Origin: Bradyrhizobium sp.
GTDB lineage: Bacteria > Pseudomonadota > Alphaproteobacteria > Rhizobiales > Xanthobacteraceae
Direction: 5' to 3'
DNA length: 64,000 nt
Assembly (NCBI RefSeq): GCF_022844465.1
Contig: NZ_JALHLP010000006.1
Coordinates: 62,001-126,000, forward strand
Below, piece by piece: positions 17,046-25,669 of this stretch. The position numbers were made by a program, and so were the translations under genes. The stretch's first letter is position 1, and each line of letters starts with the position of its first letter. The notes under the pieces were generated by a model that was given only the letters and a program-made list of their open reading frames with translations, searched no databases and was not told where the DNA came from.

Positions 17046-17290
17046 GTTTTTCGCCAGGCATTGGGCCGCGTGGCCCGGATGCGTCCGGTCGTTGGCCGGA
17101 CGGTCGCGAAAGAGCGCTTTAGCTACCCGCTCCGGCCCGGCTTGGCAAGGTCCGGGGCGCGGCTTCCGCCCGCGCGTCATTCAAGACGAGCGTTCCTTCA
17201 TGGCGCAGCGGTCGGCTGGAACATGGCCAGATTGTCGACCGATTTTCGCATGGTACGCGCGCAGGAGATGCTGCAAGCAACCGGTCTGCC

Positions 17291-17318
17291 ATGTTTTCGG
17301 TCATTTGACCGAAAACAT
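17291..17318. promoter_or_regulatory. Candidate TetR operator: 28-bp perfect palindrome
   Basis: Two 13-base arms (ATGTTTTCGGTCA and its complement) flank a TT centre. The palindrome ends one base before the -35 of the tetR promoter. It contains CGGTCA, similar to the CGGTCGAYCGA sites at this promoter and at the mddA-like promoter. No T-run follows, and the position argues for an operator rather than a terminator. Confidence 0.6.
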
Positions 17319-17347
17319 TTGACATCGGTCGATCGATCGAAATAGAT
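17319..17347 (+). promoter_or_regulatory. tetR promoter with operator in the spacer
   Basis: TTGACA (17319-17324), 17-base spacer, ATAGAT (17342-17347), 22 bases before the tetR start. The spacer carries CGGTCGATCGATCGA (17326-17340). The same CGGTCGATCGA element, reversed, fills the spacer of the promoter at 20196-20224. Binding there would block RNA polymerase, so autorepression is predicted. Confidence 0.6.
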
Positions 17348-17369
17348 TGGCCCGCGTCCCGGAGGAAGC

Positions 17370-17984
17370 ATGCTGGTCAAATCGAAAAAGTCCGAACAGG
17401 CGCGCACCGCGCTGCTCGAGGCGGCCCGGGCGGTGCTGCGCAGCAAAGGTTATTCCGGCCTCTCGACCCGCGATGTCGCCGTTGCCGCCAAAATGCCGCT
17501 CAGCCAGATCCATTACCATTTCGGTTCCAAGGAAGGGCTGGTGCTGGCGCTGTTCGACTACCTGAATGAGCAACTGCTGGGCCGCCAGGCCGAGATGTTC
17601 GGAAATCCCGATCTGCGTCTGTCCGAGCAGTGGAAGCTCGCCTGCGATTATCTCGACGAGGATCTCGCCTCCGGCTACGTGATCGTGCTGCAGGAGCTTT
17701 GGGTGGCGGGCTACGCCAATCCGGAAATCGCGGCGGTGGTCCGTCGCGGCATCCTTGGCTGGCAGGAACTTCTGACCCGGCTTGTGATCAAGTCGCGCGC
17801 CGGTCTAGGGCCGCTGGGAAGCCTGCCGGCCCCGCAGATTTCAGCGCTGATCGGCGCCGCGTTCATCGGCGGCGAGGCCTACATCCTGCTTGGCCTCGAA
17901 AGCAAGGCCGTGCCGGTTCGCAAGGCGCTGCGCGCCGTCGGCGACCTGATCGCCGCATTGGAGCAGACCCAAACCATGAGGTGA
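17370..17984 (+). CDS. TetR/AcrR family transcriptional regulator
   Basis: 204 residues, ATG 17370 with GGAGG upstream. The N-terminal helix-turn-helix spans about residues 10-60 (ALLEAARAVLRSKGYSGLST and a recognition helix region KMPLSQIHYHFGSKEGL). The C-terminal ligand domain is all-helical. It should repress its own promoter, and probably the mddA-like promoter, through the shared CGGTCGAYCGA sites. The fused hydrolase-glycosyltransferase begins 4 bases after its stop, so both are in one transcript. The ligand is unknown. Function as a repressor is typical but not shown. Confidence 0.93.
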   Translation: MLVKSKKSEQARTALLEAARAVLRSKGYSGLSTRDVAVAAKMPLSQIHYHFGSKEGLVLALFDYLNEQLLGRQAEMFGNPDLRLSEQWKLACDYLDEDLASGYVIVLQELWVAGYANPEIAAVVRRGILGWQELLTRLVIKSRAGLGPLGSLPAPQISALIGAAFIGGEAYILLGLESKAVPVRKALRAVGDLIAALEQTQTMR

Positions 17985-17988
17985 GGCC

Positions 17989-20094
17989 ATGCGCGCCAGG
18001 ATTCCGGACCAGGAAGGCTTCGTTCGACGTGACGGTGTCAACCTTCATTACGAGATATTCGGTGACGGGCCGCAGACGATGGTGTTCGTTCCGCCATGGT
18101 GCATTGTCCATTCCCGTGTCTACAAGGCGCAACTGCCCTATTTCAGCGAACGCTTTCGCTGCATTGCCTATGACGGGCGCGGCAACGGGCAATCCGACCG
18201 TCCGGAGGAAACCGCCGCCTACTCGCTGGCGAACTATGTCGAGGACGCCTGCGCCGTCATGGACGCCACCGACGCCGGCAAGGCGATCCTGGTCGGGCTG
18301 TCGTTCGGCGGCCTGATCGCCTGCATCCTCGCCGCGCAGCATCCCGATCGCGTCAGGGCCGCGATCCTGTGCGGAACAGTGGCCACGATCGGGCCGGATC
18401 ACCCGTACCGGTCGCCGAAAAACTTTCTGGCCGAACGCGAGAGCTTCGAGGGCTGGGAGAAATTCAACCGGCAGTACTGGCAGACCAATTATCCCGATTT
18501 CGCGGATCACTTCATCCGTCACATCTACAGCGAGCCGCATTCGACCCGGCAGATCGAGGAGGGTGTCAGCTGGGCCGGCGGCACCACGGGCGCGGTGCTG
18601 ACGCGAACCGTGGAGGCCGGCCGCGCCCTGCCCGATTTCGACATCGGCGAGGCCATGTACCGCAAGATTGATTGTCCGGTGCTGGTCATCCACGGCTATG
18701 ACGATCGCATCCAGCCGCATGCCCGCGGCCAGGCCGTGGCCGAACGAACCGGGGGCGAATTCATAACGATCGCGGGCGGCGGACACAACCCGCTCGGCCG
18801 CGTGCCGGCCAAGTGCAACGATCTGATCGTCGATTTTCTCGACCGCAGGCTCGGCTTTCCGGCGCCGAAGCCTCCCGCGGTTCGCGCGGGAAGCGGCAAG
18901 AAGGCGCTTTACCTGTCGTCGCCGATCGGCCTCGGACACGGCCGGCGCGACATTGCGATCGCGCAGGAACTGCGCAGGCTGCATCCCGACTTGCAGATCG
19001 ACTGGCTGGCGCAGGATCCGGTGACGCGCCTGCTCGAGGCCAGCGGCGAAACCATTCACCCGCTCAGCACGAGGCTGGCCAGCGAATCCCGCCACATCGA
19101 GCTGGAAAGCGGCGAGCACGACCTGCATTGCTTCCAGGCCATCCGCCGCATGGACGAGGTCCTGATCGCCAATTTCATGCAGTTTCAGGACGCTGTCGTG
19201 CAGGGCGGCTATGACCTCGTGATCGCCGACGAGGCCTGGGACGTCGATCATTACTGGCACGAGCACCCGGAGTTGAAGAAGGCGAAGCTGGCGTGGCTGA
19301 CGGATTTCGTCGGCTATGTTCCGATGCCCTCGGGCGGCGCGAACGAGGCGTTCCTGACCACCGACTACAACGCCGAGATGATCGAGCATGTCGAGCGTCA
19401 CCCGGCGGTGCGCGATCGCTCGATCTTCATCGGCAATCCCGACGACATCGTTCCGCTCGGCTTCGGCAACGACCTGCCGGCAATGCGCGACTGGGTGCCG
19501 CGACATTTCGAATTCTCGGGCTACGTGATCGGGCAACATCCATCTACATTCGGGCCGCGCGCCGAACTCCGACGCAGCCTCGGCTATCGCACCGACGAGC
19601 GGGTCTGCATCGTGGCGGTCGGCGGCTCGGCGGTCGGCGCCCATCTCATCAAGCGCATCCTGCAGAGCTATCCCATGGTTCGGGCAAGGCTGCCGGAGCT
19701 GCGCATGGTCGTGGTCGCGGGTCCGCGCATCGATCCGCTTTCGCTCGATGCGCCCGCGGGCGTGACGGTGCGCAGCTTCGTGCCCGATCTCGACCGCCAC
19801 CTCGCCGCCTGCGACCTCGCGCTGGTGCAGGGCGGGCTGACCACCTGCATGGAGCTGGCGGCGGCGGGAACGCCGTTCCTGTACTTCCCGCTTCGCAACC
19901 ATTTCGAGCAGAATTTCCATGTCGCCCACCGGCTCGACCGCTATCGCGCCGGATGGCGCATGGACTACGCCGCGATGACGCCAGACAGCCTCGCCGCGGC
20001 GATGGTCGAGGCGCTGGCGACGCCATCGGCGAGCCGTCCGGTCGAAGCCGACGGCGCCGCGCGGGCGGCCCGCATGATCGCCGAGATGCTCTGA
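17989..20094 (+). CDS. Alpha/beta-hydrolase fused to a GT-B glycosyltransferase
   Basis: 701 residues. The first 285 residues are an alpha/beta-hydrolase: the nucleophile elbow is GLSFGG with Ser105, the acid is probably Asp in IHGYDDRIQP, and the base is His in AGGGHNPLGR. A linker leads to a second domain (about residues 300-701) that starts KALYLSSPIGLGHGRRDIAI, as in UDP-glycosyltransferase or MGT-like GT-B enzymes. This domain has a donor-side QGGLTTCMELAAAGTPFLYF motif near the C-terminus. The two could make and remove a sugar ester, or act in sequence on one substrate. It lies directly after the TetR gene. No membrane segment. Substrates unknown. Confidence 0.9.
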   Translation: MRARIPDQEGFVRRDGVNLHYEIFGDGPQTMVFVPPWCIVHSRVYKAQLPYFSERFRCIAYDGRGNGQSDRPEETAAYSLANYVEDACAVMDATDAGKAILVGLSFGGLIACILAAQHPDRVRAAILCGTVATIGPDHPYRSPKNFLAERESFEGWEKFNRQYWQTNYPDFADHFIRHIYSEPHSTRQIEEGVSWAGGTTGAVLTRTVEAGRALPDFDIGEAMYRKIDCPVLVIHGYDDRIQPHARGQAVAERTGGEFITIAGGGHNPLGRVPAKCNDLIVDFLDRRLGFPAPKPPAVRAGSGKKALYLSSPIGLGHGRRDIAIAQELRRLHPDLQIDWLAQDPVTRLLEASGETIHPLSTRLASESRHIELESGEHDLHCFQAIRRMDEVLIANFMQFQDAVVQGGYDLVIADEAWDVDHYWHEHPELKKAKLAWLTDFVGYVPMPSGGANEAFLTTDYNAEMIEHVERHPAVRDRSIFIGNPDDIVPLGFGNDLPAMRDWVPRHFEFSGYVIGQHPSTFGPRAELRRSLGYRTDERVCIVAVGGSAVGAHLIKRILQSYPMVRARLPELRMVVVAGPRIDPLSLDAPAGVTVRSFVPDLDRHLAACDLALVQGGLTTCMELAAAGTPFLYFPLRNHFEQNFHVAHRLDRYRAGWRMDYAAMTPDSLAAAMVEALATPSASRPVEADGAARAARMIAEML

Positions 20095-20176
20095 TACCCG
20101 GTCGGCTCCTTCCCGGGGGCCGCCGGCGCCGCCCCGGGTCGGACAATCCCTGCCATATGCGGCAAAAAGTTAGGTC

Positions 20177-20188
20177 GGTCGACCGAAT
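20177..20188. promoter_or_regulatory. Candidate TetR operator upstream of the mddA-like gene
   Basis: TCGGTCGACCGA is a perfect 12-bp palindrome, 7 bases upstream of the -35. It contains CGGTCGACCGA, differing by one base from the spacer elements here and at the tetR promoter. It mirrors the palindrome upstream of the tetR -35. Confidence 0.55.
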
Positions 20189-20195
20189 ATTACTT

Positions 20196-20224
20196 GATTC
20201 AGTCGATCGACCGAATTAATATCG
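20196..20224 (+). promoter_or_regulatory. Promoter of the mddA-like gene with operator in the spacer
   Basis: TTGATT (20196-20201), 17-base spacer, TAATAT (20219-20224), 40 bases before the start codon. The spacer contains GTCGATCGACCG, whose complement CGGTCGATCGAC shares 11 of 12 bases with the element in the tetR spacer. Control by the neighbouring TetR protein is inferred. Confidence 0.6.
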
Positions 20225-20264
20225 TCGGGCGCGCGCACGGCCAGATTATTGAGGAGAACCGGAA

Positions 20265-21050
20265 ATGACCGCCAACACCACTCCCGTCGCTACGCTCGAC
20301 CAGTCCAGGGGCAGCACGCTGGGGCGCTTTCTCGCCTTTCTCTATGGCGTCGCAAGCTACGCCATCTTCTTCGTTACGTTCCTCTACGCGGTCGGCTTCG
20401 TGACCCGCCTTGGCGTCCCCAAGACGATCGATGACGGAGCCGTGTCGCCCGCGATGGAGGCGCTGCTCGTCAACCTCCTGCTGATGTCGGCATTCGCTAT
20501 CCAGCACAGCGTGATGGCGCGCAAATCGTTCAAGCAATGGTGGACGCAGTTTGTCCCGAAGGCCATCGAACGCAGCACCTATGTGTTGTTCGCGAGCCTG
20601 TGCCTGGCGCTGCTGCTCTGGCAGTGGCGTCCGATGCCGTCAGTCGTGTGGCACATCGAAAGCCCGGAACTGGCTCTCGCCGTGACCCACCTTTCTCTGT
20701 TCGGCTGGCTGATCGTCCTGACCAGCACGTTCCTGATCAATCATTTCGAGCTGTTCGGCCTGCATCAGGTGGCCAACAACCTGGCCGGCAAGACCATGCC
20801 CGCGCCGCGATTCCGCACCCCGCTGTTCTACAATTTCGTGCGGCATCCGATCTATATGGGTTTCATCATCGCGTTCTGGGCGGCCCCGACCATGACGGTC
20901 GGCCACCTGCTGTTCGCCGCCGTCACCACCGCCTACATCGTCGTCGGCATTCTGCTCGAGGAGCGCGATCTCATCGACCTGTTCGGCGACGACTACCGCC
21001 GCTACCGGGAGCGCGTGTCGATGCTGTTTCCGTGGCGCAGGTCGGCCTGA
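20265..21050 (+). CDS. MddA-like (methanethiol S-methyltransferase / NnrU-ICMT fold) membrane protein
   Basis: 261 residues, ATG 20265 with GAGGAG upstream. It has five or more hydrophobic helices. The C-terminal half carries the isoprenylcysteine-methyltransferase-type signature: RHPIYMGF (193-200) and the acidic EERDLIDLFGDDYRRY (232-247), which bind SAM at the membrane face. Length, the IQHSVMARKSFK segment and overall pattern fit MddA, which methylates methanethiol to dimethyl sulfide. NnrU-like or other thiol methylation is the alternative. It probably forms its own transcription unit, controlled by the upstream TetR protein. Confidence 0.75.
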   Translation: MTANTTPVATLDQSRGSTLGRFLAFLYGVASYAIFFVTFLYAVGFVTRLGVPKTIDDGAVSPAMEALLVNLLLMSAFAIQHSVMARKSFKQWWTQFVPKAIERSTYVLFASLCLALLLWQWRPMPSVVWHIESPELALAVTHLSLFGWLIVLTSTFLINHFELFGLHQVANNLAGKTMPAPRFRTPLFYNFVRHPIYMGFIIAFWAAPTMTVGHLLFAAVTTAYIVVGILLEERDLIDLFGDDYRRYRERVSMLFPWRRSA

Positions 21051-21062
21051 GCAGACGCCAAC

Positions 21063-21095
21063 GCGGCCGGGACAGCGCAAGCCTTGCCCGGCCGC
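21063..21095. terminator. Hairpin between convergent genes
   Basis: A perfect 9-bp stem (GCGGCCGGG at 21063-21071 and CCCGGCCGC at 21087-21095) with a 15-base loop lies 12 bases after the mddA-like stop and 40 bases before the stop of the convergent kinase gene. No T-run. Probably a transcript end structure. Confidence 0.4.
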
Positions 21096-21135
21096 AGCAT
21101 CCCGGCCCGATTCGTCGGCCACCGTGAACCGGAAC

Positions 21136-22611
21136 TCAGGCCCGCGCCCGCTCGGTGCGGACGCTCTGCAGTTCCACCGGGCGGTCGGGGATCGAGATCC
21201 GGAAGGTGGCGCCGATGGTGCCTTCGACCAGGTGAATGTCGCCGCCATGGGCACGGATCAGTTCGGCGGCGATCGCCAGCCCGAGCCCGCTGCCGCCGGG
21301 CCGGCCCGAGCTCTGGAACGCCTCGAACAGGTGCTCGCGCGCCCGCGCCGGCACGCCTGGGCCGGTGTCGGAAACCTCGATGATCGCCACCGCGCCTTCG
21401 CGGCGGCCGGTGATGCGGATCTGCAACGCGGTATCACCCTTGGGGCGGCTTTCCAGCGCCTGCGCGGCGTTGCGCACCAGGTTGAGTAGCACGCGAAACA
21501 GCTGGTCCGGGTCGGCATCGATGGTGAGCCCGCGCTCGATTGCGCTGATCCAGGCGATCGAGGCGTCGGCGGCAAGCCCGGTGGATTCGCGCACCTCCGC
21601 GACCACCGGCTCGACCAGCATCATGCGGCGGTCGGGTGCCGCCTCCTGGGCGCGGCCATAGGAAAGGGTGGACTGGCAGAAGTCGATGGCGCGCTCCAGC
21701 GAGCGCATCAGCTTGGGCGCAAAGCGCTGCACCCGCGGATCCGGCACGCTGGCGAGCTGGTCGGACAGCAATTGCGAGGACGCCAGCAAATTCCGCAGGT
21801 CGTGGTTGATCTTCGATACCGCCAGCCCCAGCGCGGCAAGCCGGCTCTTCTGATGCAGCATCGAGACCAGGTCGCGCTGCATGTCGGACAATTCGCGCTC
21901 CGCGACGCCGATCTCGTCGCCGCGCTGGCTCGGCACGATGATGCGCGCCGCACTTTCGGGATTCTGGTGGAAGCCGACCAGGTTGGCGGTCAGCCGCCGC
22001 ATCGGCCGCACGAACAGGTAATGCAGCGCCAGATAGACCAGCCCGGCGGTGAGAGTCGCGATCAGCAGCGACACCAGCAGCAGGTTGCGGGAAAACCGGT
22101 ACATCGCCTGCCGCAGCGGCGCGTCGTCGATCACGACCTCGATGAACTGGGCGCCGCCGGGCGCCGGCCCCACCACGCGGATGGTCTGGTTGTCGCGCTC
22201 CAGCATGGTTCCGAAGGAGTTGACGATGGCCGACCACACCGTCACGGTCCGCATGTCGATGTCATGGTCGATCGAGGCCGGCAGGTCGGCGCTGGCGAGC
22301 AGCCGGCGCTGCTGCCCCATCTTGATCGCGACAGCGCGCGCCCCGACGCTGCTCAGGATCTGCCGCGCCAGCGATTCCGGGACCATGCCCAGGGGCGCGG
22401 CATCCAGCACCAGCGCCGCCGTATTGGCCGCCGCCAGGCGGTCGTTCAGCCGGTTCATCCAGAAATTGGCGATCGCGGGCACGTAGATCATCAGCCCGGC
22501 GATCATCACGAACGGAATAGTGAGCAGCAAGAGCTTGCCGGACAGGCCAAGGCGGCGGCGTGCCACGGGCCGCGGCGCTTCAGGGATCGGGTGCTCATCG
22601 GTCGCTGACAC
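21136..22611 (-). CDS. Membrane sensor histidine kinase
   Basis: 491 residues from the GTG at 22611 (VSATDEHPIPEAP), which has GAGG upstream; the frame stays open to 22710, but that part is unlike protein. It has a short N-terminal cytoplasmic part, TM1 at about residues 25-50, a periplasmic sensor of some 125 residues, TM2 at about 175-200 and a HAMP-like linker. The dimerisation helix carries SKINHDLRNLLASS with His270. The HATPase domain ends in FEAFQSSGRPGGSGLGLAIA (G2 box). No response regulator lies beside it, so it is an orphan. It sits next to rpmH but is divergent from it. The signal is unknown. Confidence 0.88.
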   Translation of the reverse strand: MSATDEHPIPEAPRPVARRRLGLSGKLLLLTIPFVMIAGLMIYVPAIANFWMNRLNDRLAAANTAALVLDAAPLGMVPESLARQILSSVGARAVAIKMGQQRRLLASADLPASIDHDIDMRTVTVWSAIVNSFGTMLERDNQTIRVVGPAPGGAQFIEVVIDDAPLRQAMYRFSRNLLLVSLLIATLTAGLVYLALHYLFVRPMRRLTANLVGFHQNPESAARIIVPSQRGDEIGVAERELSDMQRDLVSMLHQKSRLAALGLAVSKINHDLRNLLASSQLLSDQLASVPDPRVQRFAPKLMRSLERAIDFCQSTLSYGRAQEAAPDRRMMLVEPVVAEVRESTGLAADASIAWISAIERGLTIDADPDQLFRVLLNLVRNAAQALESRPKGDTALQIRITGRREGAVAIIEVSDTGPGVPARAREHLFEAFQSSGRPGGSGLGLAIAAELIRAHGGDIHLVEGTIGATFRISIPDRPVELQSVRTERARA

Positions 22612-22874
22612 GAATATCCGCCTCGAAGTGATCCGCCTCGATATCGGTTTCCCGAACGCCCGCCGGGCCGACCGGGCGCGGGCGCTCAATGGTAGATACG
22701 CTGATTCCAACGATGCGTTTCGGCCACCGACCGGTCAAATTACCGATCGCTAATGTCGGCTGGTTTCGGCGGCCGGAAGCGCCGCCTTCCCTTCAAACAA
22801 AAACCCCATGAAAACATATATATTCGTGCCAATTGCGACGTTTCGAAGAACGACGGCCACCGCGCCCCGCGACA

Positions 22875-22903
22875 TTGACGAAAACAGGTCGCTCCCGTAT
22901 AAG
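22875..22903 (+). promoter_or_regulatory. Strong sigma70-type promoter for rpmH-rnpA
   Basis: TTGACG (22875-22880), 17-base spacer, TATAAG (22898-22903), about 138 bases before the rpmH GTG. It is the best promoter match in the 428-base gap between the kinase and rpmH. The remainder of that gap holds no gene that I can support. Confidence 0.65.
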
Positions 22904-23040
22904 CCGCGCAATTGTCCGCGATGACCCGGTTCTGCCGGGGGCGGCTCATTTGGGCCGTAGATGGCCCGTTTCGGGCCGGCCATCATCACCGGACGCATCT
23001 CATTCAACAGGCAAATTGCCCGGTCAGCGGAGAACTACCC

Positions 23041-23175
23041 GTGAAGCGGACTTATCAACCCAGCAAACTGGTGCGCAAGCGCCGTCACGGCTTCCGCGCC
23101 CGTCTCGCCACGACCGGCGGCCGCAAGGTTCTCGCCGCGCGCCGCGCGCGCGGCCGCAAGCGTCTGAGCGCCTGA
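23041..23175 (+). CDS. rpmH: 50S ribosomal protein L34
   Basis: 44 residues with a GTG start at 23041, fixed by the universal [19 protein letters not shown] beginning. It is Arg/Lys-rich throughout and ends [11 protein letters not shown]34 is a component of the large ribosomal subunit. It is followed by rnpA after 24 bases, the near-universal rpmH-rnpA arrangement. Expression is probably from the promoter at 22875-22903. Confidence 0.98.
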   Translation: MKRTYQPSKLVRKRRHGFRARLATTGGRKVLAARRARGRKRLSA

Positions 23176-23199
23176 GCCGGATCATCCGGAGATTGCTTG

Positions 23200-23604
23200 A
23201 TGGAGCGGCTGAGGCAGCGGGCGGACTTTCTCGCCGTTGCCAATGGCGCGCGGGCCAACAGCGCTGCCTTCGTGGTGCAGCGCCGCCGTCGCGATGACGA
23301 CGGCCCGGTCCGGGTCGGATTTACCGTCACCAGGAAGAACGGCACCGCCACCGAGCGCAACCGCATCCGGCGCCGGCTTCGCGAACTGGTGAAGCGGCTC
23401 GACGTCATATCGATGCGACCGCACCATGATTATGTGCTAGTCGGGCGCAGGCCGGCGCTCACCCGCGACTTCACGACCATGCTCGACGATCTCCGCTCGG
23501 CCCTGCATCGCCTCGACCGGCTACCGAAGGCCGCAGGTGGCGCACAGGCGCTCTCGAAGGAAGTGGATACCGGTTCGCGTGATGCGCGCCCGGACGAAAA
23601 CTGA
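23200..23604 (+). CDS. rnpA: Ribonuclease P protein component
   Basis: 134 residues from ATG 23200, with GGAG upstream; an overlapping TTG at 23197 is less likely. The family core includes the RVGFTVTRKNGTATERNRIR segment and the RRRLREL helix that contact the RNA subunit. The protein aids 5' maturation of tRNA precursors. It has a C-terminal tail of about 20 residues beyond the usual end. It lies between rpmH and yidC in the standard order. No yidD-like gene is visible between rnpA and yidC. Confidence 0.96.
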   Translation: MERLRQRADFLAVANGARANSAAFVVQRRRRDDDGPVRVGFTVTRKNGTATERNRIRRRLRELVKRLDVISMRPHHDYVLVGRRPALTRDFTTMLDDLRSALHRLDRLPKAAGGAQALSKEVDTGSRDARPDEN

Positions 23605-23676
23605 GGGCCGCGGCGCCGACGTCAGTCGAAGCCGGCAGAACCCGCAATCCGAATTGAATGGCGAGACCCTGAACCG

Positions 23677-25536
23677 ATGACCGACAATCGCAACACCATC
23701 CTCGCCGTCATTCTGTCCGGCCTCGTGCTGATCGCCTGGCAGTATTTCTACAACATGCCGCAGATGGAACGGCAACGAGCACAAAGCCAGACCCAGGCGG
23801 AGCTTGCCAAGCCCTCGCCGCAGGCGACCCCGGGCTCCACCACGCCGCAACCGGGATCAGCCCCCTCCTCCAGCGCACCCGCCAACCCGCCGGGCGCAAT
23901 CGCGCCCGTTGTCAGTCGCGCCGCCGCGATCGCCGCAACGCCCCGCGTCAAGATCGTCACCCCGCGAATCTCCGGCAGCATCTCGCTGCGCGGGGCCCGC
24001 ATCGACGACCTGTCGCTGGAGAGATTCCGCGACACCGTCAATCCGGCCTCGCCCGCGATCGTGCTGTATTCGCCGTCGAACACCGCAAGCCCCTATTACG
24101 CGGAGTTCGGCTGGGTTCCGGCCAGCGGCTCGACGGTCAAGATTCCGGACCAGGACACGATGTGGCAGCAAGAGGGCTCCGGCGCCCTGTCGCCCGGCAA
24201 CCCGGTGACGCTGAAATACGACAATGGCGAGGGTCTCACCTTCCGCCGCACCATCGCGGTCGACGACCGCTATCTCTTTACCATCAAGGACGACGTCACC
24301 AATGTCGGCACCGCGCCGGTCACGCTGTACCCGTTCGCGCTGATCTCGCGCCACGGCAAGCCGGAGGTTTCGGGATACTTCATCCTGCATGAAGGCCTGA
24401 TCGGCTATCTCGGCGACAAGGGCCTGCAGGAATACGGTTACTCGAAGATCGACGAAGAAAAATCGGTCACCTTCAACGTCACCAATGGCTGGCTCGGCAT
24501 CACCGACAAATACTGGGCGTCGGCGCTGTTGCCGGACACCACCGCCAAGCTGCAGGCGCGCTATTCCTCCAACCTGGTCGGCACCAAGCGCACCTACCAA
24601 ACAGACTACCTGCAGGATGCGCAGACGATCGCCATCGGCGGCACCGGCAGCGCCAACGCGCGGCTATTCGCCGGCGCCAAGGAAACCGACGTCGTCGGCA
24701 TCAATTTCCCGCTCGCCGGCCATGGCGGCTACGACAAGCAGCTCGGCCTCAACCATTTCGATCTGCTGATCGACTGGGGCTGGTTCCATTTCATCACCAA
24801 ACCGATGTTCCTGGCGCTGGACTATTTCTTCCACCTGGTCGGCAATTTCGGCGTCTCCATCCTGCTGGTGACGGTGCTGATCAAGCTGCTGTTCTTCCCG
24901 CTCGCCAACAAGTCCTACGCCTCGATGGCGAAGATGAAGTCGGTGCAGCCGCAGCTCGTCGCGCTCAAGGAGCGCTATCCCGACGACCGCCAGAAGCAGC
25001 AGCAGGAGATGATGGAGATCTACCGCAAGGAGAAGATCAACCCGGTCGCCGGCTGCCTGCCCATTCTGCTCCAGATCCCGGTGTTCTTCTCGCTCTACAA
25101 GGTGCTGTTCATCACTATCGAAATGCGTCACGCGCCGTTCTACGGCTGGATCAAGGACCTGTCGGCGCCGGACCCGACCACGATCTTCAACCTGTTCGGG
25201 CTGATCCCGTGGGATCCGATGGTGCTGGGACCGATTGTCGGTCCTTATTTCATGCTCGGTGTCTGGCCGATCATCATGGGCATCACGATGTGGGTCCAGA
25301 TGAAGCTCAACCCGACGCCGCCGGATCCCACCCAGAAGATGATCTTCGACTGGATGCCGTTGATCTTCACCTTCATGCTGGCCTCGTTCCCGGCGGGCCT
25401 GGTGATCTACTGGGCCTGGAACAACCTGCTCTCGGTGCTGCAGCAGAGCTACATCATGCACAAGAACGGCGTGAAGGTAGAACTGTTCGACAATCTGAAG
25501 GCCGCATTCGTCAAGAAGGCCGTCGAGAAGACGTGA
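23677..25536 (+). CDS. yidC: Membrane protein insertase YidC
   Basis: 619 residues. It has an N-terminal TM (LAVILSGLVLIAWQYFYNMP), a Pro/Ala-rich linker, a large periplasmic beta-sandwich (about residues 70-360) and the C-terminal five-TM insertase core. Core landmarks are FGVSILLVTVLIKLLFFPLA, the cytoplasmic SMAKMKSVQPQLVALKERY coiled coil, and GCLPILLQIPVFFSLYKVLF. It inserts and folds inner-membrane proteins with or without SecYEG. It follows rnpA in the conserved order. Length is normal for alphaproteobacteria. Confidence 0.98.
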   Translation: MTDNRNTILAVILSGLVLIAWQYFYNMPQMERQRAQSQTQAELAKPSPQATPGSTTPQPGSAPSSSAPANPPGAIAPVVSRAAAIAATPRVKIVTPRISGSISLRGARIDDLSLERFRDTVNPASPAIVLYSPSNTASPYYAEFGWVPASGSTVKIPDQDTMWQQEGSGALSPGNPVTLKYDNGEGLTFRRTIAVDDRYLFTIKDDVTNVGTAPVTLYPFALISRHGKPEVSGYFILHEGLIGYLGDKGLQEYGYSKIDEEKSVTFNVTNGWLGITDKYWASALLPDTTAKLQARYSSNLVGTKRTYQTDYLQDAQTIAIGGTGSANARLFAGAKETDVVGINFPLAGHGGYDKQLGLNHFDLLIDWGWFHFITKPMFLALDYFFHLVGNFGVSILLVTVLIKLLFFPLANKSYASMAKMKSVQPQLVALKERYPDDRQKQQQEMMEIYRKEKINPVAGCLPILLQIPVFFSLYKVLFITIEMRHAPFYGWIKDLSAPDPTTIFNLFGLIPWDPMVLGPIVGPYFMLGVWPIIMGITMWVQMKLNPTPPDPTQKMIFDWMPLIFTFMLASFPAGLVIYWAWNNLLSVLQQSYIMHKNGVKVELFDNLKAAFVKKAVEKT

Positions 25537-25540
25537 TGCC

Positions 25541-25643
25541 GTCATTCCGGGATGGTGCGTGAGCACCCGACCCGGAATCTCGAGATTCTCAGGTGCGCAA
25601 TTGCGCACCGTAGTTCGATGCTTTCGCATCGCCCCGGAATGAC
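25541..25643. repeat. Family B palindromic repeat (copy 1)
   Basis: Bounded by GTCATTCCGGGA and CCCCGGAATGAC. It contains GGTGCGCAATTGCGCACC, and ATCTCGAGATTCTCAGG close by. The same internal blocks occur in reverse order at 60447-60569, so the two are inverted copies of one element. It sits between yidC and engB, 27 bases before engB. As RNA it would form a long hairpin. Confidence 0.8.
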
Positions 25644-25669
25644 GTGCCAGGAAATAGAGAAACCTTCGC

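Noticed and set aside
17291..17318. 28-bp palindrome as an intrinsic terminator
   Set aside because: It abuts the -35 of tetR, no gene ends upstream, and no T-run follows. An operator fits better.
16605..17369. Genomic island or prophage at tRNA-Arg
   Set aside because: No integrase, no visible direct repeat of the tRNA 3' end and no shift in gene style beyond the short gap. Checked by eye only.
17863..19929. 688-codon minus-strand frame opposite the hydrolase-glycosyltransferase
   Set aside because: Antisense shadow of a gene with clear catalytic motifs.
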